Positions 58,317-64,000 of a DNA stretch of 64,000 bases are shown here, piece by piece. The notes beneath the pieces are model-generated. The model did no database searches, was not told the DNA's origin, and saw only the letters and a list, made by a program, of their open reading frames with translations. The DNA comes from Haliotis asinina. Lineage: Eukaryota; Mollusca; Gastropoda; Lepetellida; Haliotidae. The stretch is taken from assembly GCF_037392515.1 (NCBI RefSeq), contig NC_090288.1, positions 10,647,969 through 10,711,968 of the forward strand. The letters run 5' to 3'. The number at the start of each line of letters is the position of its first letter. Position 1 is the stretch's first letter. The translations under genes and the position numbers were made by a program.

Positions 58317-58928
58317 TTGGGATCTAGGGTGAATGCTGTCTTCCAGTGTGAGGAAATGTTTTACAGTTGTTAATTCACTGTATATAAATGCGTTTATCAT
58401 CTGTTTAATCTTCTAAAGTTTGTTCCATTTTCAATATCTGAAGATTTGTTTTTGTGTGATTCATGAGGGAAACCAACGGCACCATAACCTGGAGAGTACA
58501 GAACAGGACTGTGTTGGGTTTTTTCTGCCATCTGAAGAACAGTGTCATACAGACGGATGATTGACAATGTGTTCAATTGTACCTTTTACCAGAAATGGAT
58601 TACCTTGTTGTGACATTATAATGAAAGGTGATCTATAAAAATGTATTCGTGGAGAAATATTCTAATTCTTGGATTTTCGTGTTGGATACAAGTATGTATA
58701 AAATATCCATAACTATCAGCATAGGGTAAGGTATTATCAATGTATGTACACAACATTATCTAACTAGTATTTGTCTGAAGATGCATAATTGTATTGTTGA
58801 ATTGTTATCGTCATTGTCATGCTCATTTTGTAAAGGCAAACTGCAAGAAAGCGCTAATCGGATGCGCAATACTGTATTAATGTAAATATGTTAACTCGTG
58901 ACGAGTTTTTTTTTTAAAACGGGGCTAT

Positions 58929-59432
58929 TGTAATAGTCAGGTCGTCATCGTTCGACGACAGAGTAATGGTACCACAGTTCCGAGATCGTATTTATGTTTA
59001 ATATGTTCTTTAGCCAAGATTATTACCACACATACGTCTTGTATGTATATTGTAGTTGCAAGTTCAATTATTGTATGTGTATAACTTCGCAAGAACTAAC
59101 AGTAATGACTAATGAGTAGTTCGAGAGATTGACTCGTATTGTCCCGCGATCGCCAGGCGATTACGTCATCAAAACATATGTTGTTGATTGGGTGATTGTT
59201 TCAGATATTAAATCTACGGAATTGCAAAGTAATATTAAGAACTACTTACGTAGACGTGTACCCGGAAGTGATATTAACTACACTGTATCCGTTTAAAGCA
59301 ATGTCACGTCTTGTTTGTATATTAAATAGCATTGTTCTCGCTCTTACGTTCTGCTCTAAAAATAGACGAGCAACTGGATGCTTAGACATACTAAACTAAA
59401 TAATATTACTTTGAGTTCTGTAATTGTTTACA
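58929..59432 (+). repeat. probable 3' LTR of the gypsy fossil
   Basis: It starts TGTAATAG directly after a purine tract (AAAACGGGG) and ends TTTACA, so the termini TGTAA and TTACA are inverted. About 504 bp. The assignment rests on position and termini; no second LTR is available in the window for comparison. Confidence 0.5.
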
Positions 59433-61523
59433 TTCTGAGGTTACGAAGACTTTAGGAGAGACACTGGTTGTAATTTGCTCGAAAGGGTTTGGTTTAGAAT
59501 CCTGCTGGGATCTAGACATCTACTCATGTAGAGATGCTATTGTGCGATGCATGGTACTCGTATGAAGACTGAAGTTGCAAATGCAGGTTCCACTGTTCAA
59601 CACCGTGTGAAAGCCTTCCCATTGAATTAATACTAGTTGCCACTGGATACCGTTAAAACGCCATGAAACCAACCAGTCGGCCGTTTGCGTTGTTCCTCTC
59701 AGCTGCACTAAGTCTTGGCATGATGGCAGTCGGGTTGACAGTTTCTTGCAAAGTGCAACAAACTCGAGAACCCTGCATTTTTTATAGTGATTGGCGTGCC
59801 TGATTCACGTGCACAACATGCATTTTGTTCAGTGGCACAAATGACAAAACAAGACATACCACGTGTTGCTCGTTGTCATGACACGCATGACAAACTTTTT
59901 GGTCATCTGAGAAAGCAAAATGTTTATTAAGTCAGTGTTTTTCCTTCCAGAAATGCGACCAGGCGTCACTAAGGCAGTCATTTTCACTGAACTGTAAAGA
60001 CTTTTTCCGTTGTTTTAATGTGAGGCATGTTGATAGATTGGTTATATTTGCCCTGCCATGTTTCCTGGCGTTGGTTGTATCTGCCCTGCCATGTTAATCT
60101 AGAAGCTAACATATGCTCTTTGATGTTTTAAGACGCTTAATACCTGGCCCAAAACCAACATGAAAAATTCACGACAAAACTGTGACACCTCTTGACATGT
60201 ACGTTGTTCTGGGCTTCTTTCTTAGTTGAGGGGCATGACCGTTCTTCACGGTACGAGGCTGGTTCTGTACCAGGGTAGTCAATGCTCCGAGCCTTTAGAT
60301 ATGATGCTGATTGACGTGATTATCACAATAACAATCACAATAACAATCAAATTCTAGACAATTCAGTCTTGACTCCCGAAGCATATCAAATGGAAACTTC
60401 TTTGTGCAATTCCATGGGTATGGACAGAGTTGGAAGAGTCATTTCAACAACATCTCGGTCAGTATCAGATCATATACATAGGAAGTATCGCCACCCAAAT
60501 ATTTGGTTTAATGGGTGTGTACAGTCTGTCCATAGTGAAAGTATACACTACTGTCGGGATTTTTTATCATAGTTGTTTACTGAAGGGGATGTTTCTAGAA
60601 TTTATTCAATTAATGAATAATAACGCTGAGAAATAACCCTACATCTTTATTAATAAAGGGACCAGACAGTCGTAATAAGTACCTTGTATTTAGCAGTAAG
60701 CCTACGACAATTTTGAACAATAATTGAGTAGTCATACCTTCTTTGCATAATTACCCATATACAATACTACTTTGCAATCATGTAGCTATAAATAGTATTG
60801 TGTTATTTAATGTTCAAACTTACCTCCACCGGAAGCAGGGTCAGGTTAAATTCCAGTCAAATTAGTTGTGATAAGAGCTCAGTTACGTTGGGAGGTTTGA
60901 TGAGAGGTGTCCAAAGAAGTGCACGTGAAATATAGCCTAGTAAAGCCTTCTTCTTCCTGGTTTTAAGCTGCATAAAAGGTTGCACCGACCATGTGGAACC
61001 TTTATGCAGCCTTTTAATATTTTCAGTTTTGAGGCTGTTATTCAAAACAGTCTGCAATATGTGGCAGTGCACATGTAACGAATACATTTTTTTCTCAACC
61101 TTTATAGCACAAACACAAAAATCGTGAAATTTAAGACTTTAATTCTTCAGTTCACATTTCTGCCGGTATCTCTGAATCTGTGATCGATCATGTGGTCTCT
61201 TTATTGTTAACTTTCCCAATATGTTCATGATATTGACACAATTGTAAATCGACCCTGCGCTTAGCAGAGATGTCATCTAGATGTGGAAAGTGATTTGTTG
61301 CTTCTGTTTATGAACTGCTTTTAAATAGTGATGACACCAGGTGTTTGCGAAAAGGTCACTGAAATATCCTGTTCCATCGGCTGCAACCACAAGAACTCGG
61401 ACAAAGACGTACAAAGGAACGAAACCTCTTAAACTGAAAAACCTCGAACATATGTTTCAAATCTGACAAACTTGTAAACTTTCAAGATTTTGAAAGTGTT
61501 TTAGACTTTAGTCTTGGTATAGC
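59433..61523. other. intergenic, no gene seen; one strong hairpin
   Basis: Short open frames on both strands lack family features. The hairpin at 60967-61010 is listed separately. Confidence 0.5.
60967..61010 (+). other. near-perfect hairpin, about 18-bp stem
   Basis: GCTGCATAAAAGGTTGCAC pairs with GTGGAACCTTTATGCAGC across a 7-base loop, with one bulged A and one mismatch. The flanks TTTTAA and CTTTTAAT extend the symmetry. It could be a tiny MITE or a structured RNA. Confidence 0.6.
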
Positions 61524-61785
61524 TAGTGAGTGAGTTAATATTTAACGTCACATCGGCAATATTTCAGCCATATCGTGACGAGAACCATTAATATTATACA
61601 TAATAGTGAATGGTAAAAAAAAACTCTCAACGAAGGACAATAAAACAAATAGAATATCACAGATCGATATTTAAAACTAATAATTAAATCTGAAACAGTT
61701 TAACTACAGAGGATGATACAATATAAAAAAGGACTATAGACCGCCAACAACGGAAGGTAGATCACCATACCAGGGTCCATCGTTG
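61524..61785 (-). mobile_element. LINE 3' UTR fragment, antisense
   Basis: GTGAGTGAGTTAATATTTAA, CATCGGCAATATTTCAGCCA, TATCGTGACGAGAACC, AATATCACAGATC, GACTATAGACCGCCAACAAC and GGTAGATCACCATACCAGGG follow family order. Confidence 0.75.
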
Positions 61786-62059
61786 TGCTGATTTAGAGCA
61801 CGTTATGACTTGGATGCAGTGCATTGTGCTAGCAGGCTGAGACACATACGTAGCGTGCCGAAGATATCAACTTTAGACAACTGAGTATGCAAGCAATCTT
61901 TGTCAAAAGAATGTAAAACAACAAACCACGGGCTAACTGGAGCGAAAATGCAGTTGGACAAGTCTTCTTCTGTGCGAGCAAAGTTTGGCAACGTACTTCC
62001 CTCGCTTCTAATCGAAAAATATTTTTCATGTCTAATAGAATATCGCCACCATCAAAGGT

Positions 62060-63010
62060 ACACTCTAATTTCCTCACGTGGGTGTGCTCTCATAATTGGT
62101 ACACCAGGTTCAATACTTACTCACGTGAAATATGTGATAGCGCCACTCGTGGTATTCAGGTCGTTCTTCGCTTCCACTGCCCCTGCTAGCTTCCGGTTGA
62201 ATGGAGTGATGGAACACGAATAAGCAGATATTACAAAGAAATACCATCTTGCCAAGAGTTATCCATTCTCTTCCAACAGAGGTTACTCCTGTCATATCTT
62301 CCTACGTAACCTCTGTTCTAGTACGGTCATATTTCCCGGCCATAGAGAAATCCCCTTGCGGCAGAAAATCGCAGCAGGAATTACCTCCCTTGTTACTATC
62401 CAATCAGAACACGCGTTAAATAGACTTAGCTCCAATATGCCCCCATGGAGTTGGTTCATCAACGAGCGAAGGAAAGATTCGGTATTTCATGTTTAACTGA
62501 AAGTCAGAAACTGGCAATAGAGAGTGCAGGGATCAATCGCCATGATGTGTTTGCAGAAACAAAAACTGGGAGTGGCAAGTTTCGGAAATTACCCAAATCT
62601 TGCGAATGAACACTCTTGAAACAACGTCTCTGATTGCACAACTAAATCTGAAAGCCTCCAATCGCGAGTCTTGAACACTCGCACCATGAAAGGGCCGTAT
62701 TAGAGGTTACGTAGGAAGATATGACAGCAGTAACCCCTGTGGGAAGAGAATGAGAGTTATCAGGATCCTGTTGGAGTTTATTTGTCTTATCTGTAGAAAT
62801 TTCCTACCATTCATTCTACATAAAACACGTCTGACGTAATGAGCGAATGAAACAGAGGAGGTAACTGTAAGCACCCGTTGAACCGGAAGCTGGAAAGTCT
62901 AATATACCACGGGTTGCGCTTAAAATGTTGAATAAAAACTATTTCACGTGAGTAATTTATCAACATGAAGATGGAAATGTGTGAGCACAACCCAGTGGAG
63001 AATTTAGTCT
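62060..63010 (+). mobile_element. long-inverted-repeat element around a helicase fragment
   Basis: The left arm (about 62069-62330) and right arm (about 62690-63005) are inverted copies. TCATATCTTCCTACGTAACC near 62298 matches the inverse of 62705-62724 exactly. Further out, GTTACTCCTGTC, AGCTTCCGGTTGAA and TACTCACGTGAAATA also have inverted partners. The arms of 260-310 bp enclose about 360 bp of unique sequence. No transposase was seen, so it would be non-autonomous. The target duplication was not identified. Confidence 0.65.
62445..62609 (+). CDS. RecQ-like helicase N-terminal fragment (54 codons)
   Basis: In the loop of the inverted-repeat element an open frame of 54 residues reads VHQRAKERFGISCLTESQKL, then AIESAGINRHDVFAETKTGS and GK, before diverging and stopping. 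This matches the start of RecQ-family helicase cores: a Q-motif-like segment (LTESQKLAIES) and the Walker A sequence TKTGSGK. Everything after Walker A is missing, so it cannot be a helicase. A CCAATCAGAA promoter-like sequence lies about 45 bp upstream. Whether it is translated is unknown. Confidence 0.45.
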   Translation: MELVHQRAKERFGISCLTESQKLAIESAGINRHDVFAETKTGSGKFRKLPKSCE

Positions 63011-63852
63011 AAGCACGTTGAAAGAAAACGGAAAAGGTTTCCGCTAAAGGTATGTTCACTAGTTAGCCTATTCTGATCAGTGTAGATATTTTACTACACT
63101 GACAAAACATGCTTGTAATAATATTTATGCATGTTACGTACTGTGATATCGAACCAATTTAGTTGTCTGTAATTTTGACAAAATCCTGAGTGTTAACTGA
63201 ACATAAAATTTAATAATTTCCATTGACCGAAAACAGAGGACCATGAACTATAGCACACTGCCTCAGCAACTAGAGTCTGTAACACACCCTATATACCCAT
63301 TCATCCCTAGTTCACACCCACCCCTTCACAGCCCACACGTCATCCTTTCATACCTAGATTGCAGAAGACACATGAGGACATTTTTTTTATGAATAACAAC
63401 AGTTATAAGTTGTTCACTGGCCGCGAGGGGGGCATTGGCTCATGTACATATCCTCGAGGTGTGTTTATGTTAATGTTACTCGAGCCCTCAAGCACCAGAA
63501 GAGTTCGGAACTCCCAGCGGTGTACATTCAAAATAATACATCGCCTGTAAGTACATTGGTACATTGAAAATAATAGTATAGCGCTTAGCCAATCGGAAAG
63601 CGACATTCATGGGTGAGGTAAGATAATAATTGTTAAAACAACTGTGTCAAGGACTTCGTGTTAACTGTTGATTAAGGACCACATTTACTTATGACAAAAT
63701 ATCCTTTGTAAATTAGTATGAGTTGTCATATGTATCTCTAATTCACTTGACCCACAAAACAACGCCCTGTAAGAATCGAGTATTTTGTATAAGAAACCTG
63801 GCTTGTGCATCATATCGAGGTATGAACCAAATCCTCGAAACCCCCAGCTACG
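63011..63852. other. 3' flank of lectin gene E, nothing recognised
   Basis: Short open frames at 63359-63606 on both strands have no recognisable features. Some similarity to the gene C and D 3' flanks begins close to the exon (CCCAGCTACGTCAAA). Confidence 0.5.
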
Positions 63853-64000
63853 TCAAACATCTTTCTCGCAAATATAGAACTTTGTTTCCAGCATCTTTCT
63901 GTCTTGCCACTGAAAGGCATTGTCAACTTTGCTCGCCACAAGGTAGTCTCTCTCTGGTGTGATATTCTTCGGGAAACCTGGGCTCCAAGCGAAATACGCC
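63853..64000 (-). CDS. lectin gene E, exon 3 (partial, cut by the window end)
   Basis: On the minus strand the sequence is open from the window edge to TGA at 63853-63855. It encodes YFAWSPGFPKNITPERDYLV, then FQWQDRKM and YICEKDV. It keeps the FAW hallmark, the sequon NIT in the loop and the closing CEK, and lacks the second disulphide cysteines like the other members. The start of the exon and exons 1 and 2 lie beyond 64000. Confidence 0.85.
   Translation of the reverse strand, partial: AYFAWSPGFPKNITPERDYLVASKVDNAFQWQDRKMLETKFYICEKDV

Larger units (their letters stand above)
56430..59432 (+). mobile_element. fossil Ty3/gypsy-type LTR retrotransposon, 3' part, broken
   Basis: The integrase C-terminal region is recognisable near 56640-57060 (HESTGFTPNELKLGREVRLT, VGQPVWLYNP, VVHANRLLPCEG). 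It is followed by an extra open region with a zinc-finger motif (57432-58316), a purine-rich tract near 58911-58927 and a likely 3' LTR. No 5' LTR, gag or reverse transcriptase was seen in the window. The element carries several breaks and is not whole. Confidence 0.65.

Overview
The window looks like nuclear DNA of a gastropod mollusc, most likely a vetigastropod such as an abalone (inference). The grounds are AT-rich, intron-rich sequence, dispersed repeats ending in ACTC tails of a kind I associate with abalone-like genomes, and many DNA transposons, LINEs and SINEs. I see no prokaryotic gene organisation, no CRISPR array and no rRNA.

The host genes form one family of secreted proteins: a signal peptide, a PAN/Apple-like domain and a C-type lectin-like domain (CTLD), split over three exons with phase-1 introns. 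Gene A (2822-11229, + strand, 238 codons) and gene B (17105-31915, + strand, 237 codons) are direct tandem copies; promoter, intron and downstream sequence can be matched between them. Gene C (43819-47676, - strand, 238 codons) is compact and inverted. A broken last exon, D (53128-53295, -), and the last exon of a further gene, E (63853-64000, -, running off the window), show that the family continues to the right. All four intact CTLDs lack the usual calcium/sugar motifs and the second disulphide, yet keep an N-glycosylation sequon where the sugar-binding triplet would normally sit.

Most of the rest is mobile DNA. Gene A intron 2 holds a broken tyrosine-recombinase retroelement (about 6.4-8.3 kb) and a LINE ORF1/ORF2 fragment (8.7-9.9 kb). 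Between A and B lie a decayed Tc1 (14.2-14.6 kb) and a full-length Tc1-like element with an open transposase (14.72-16.33 kb) nested in a LINE 3' end. Gene B intron 1 holds a 5'-truncated LINE (17.7-20.5 kb) and a palindromic MITE. Gene B intron 2 holds a second Tc1-like element (25.66-27.16 kb), absent from the matching site in gene A. From 34 to 43 kb there are MITEs, SINEs, LINE tails and a MULE/FLYWCH element with long inverted repeats (about 40.2-43.1 kb). Further right are tandem repeats with TCAAGGTCA motifs (51.1-51.7 kb), a broken Ty3/gypsy-type element with an extra zinc-finger ORF and a likely 3' LTR (about 56.4-59.4 kb), and a long-inverted-repeat element around a RecQ-like helicase fragment (about 62.06-63.01 kb).

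Two repeat families, a Jockey/CR1-like LINE and a SINE-like repeat, share the same 3' tail ending in (ACTC)n, the pattern expected if the LINE machinery mobilises the SINE. No alignment software was used; similarities were read by eye, so repeat boundaries are approximate while exon boundaries rest on splice sites and phase.
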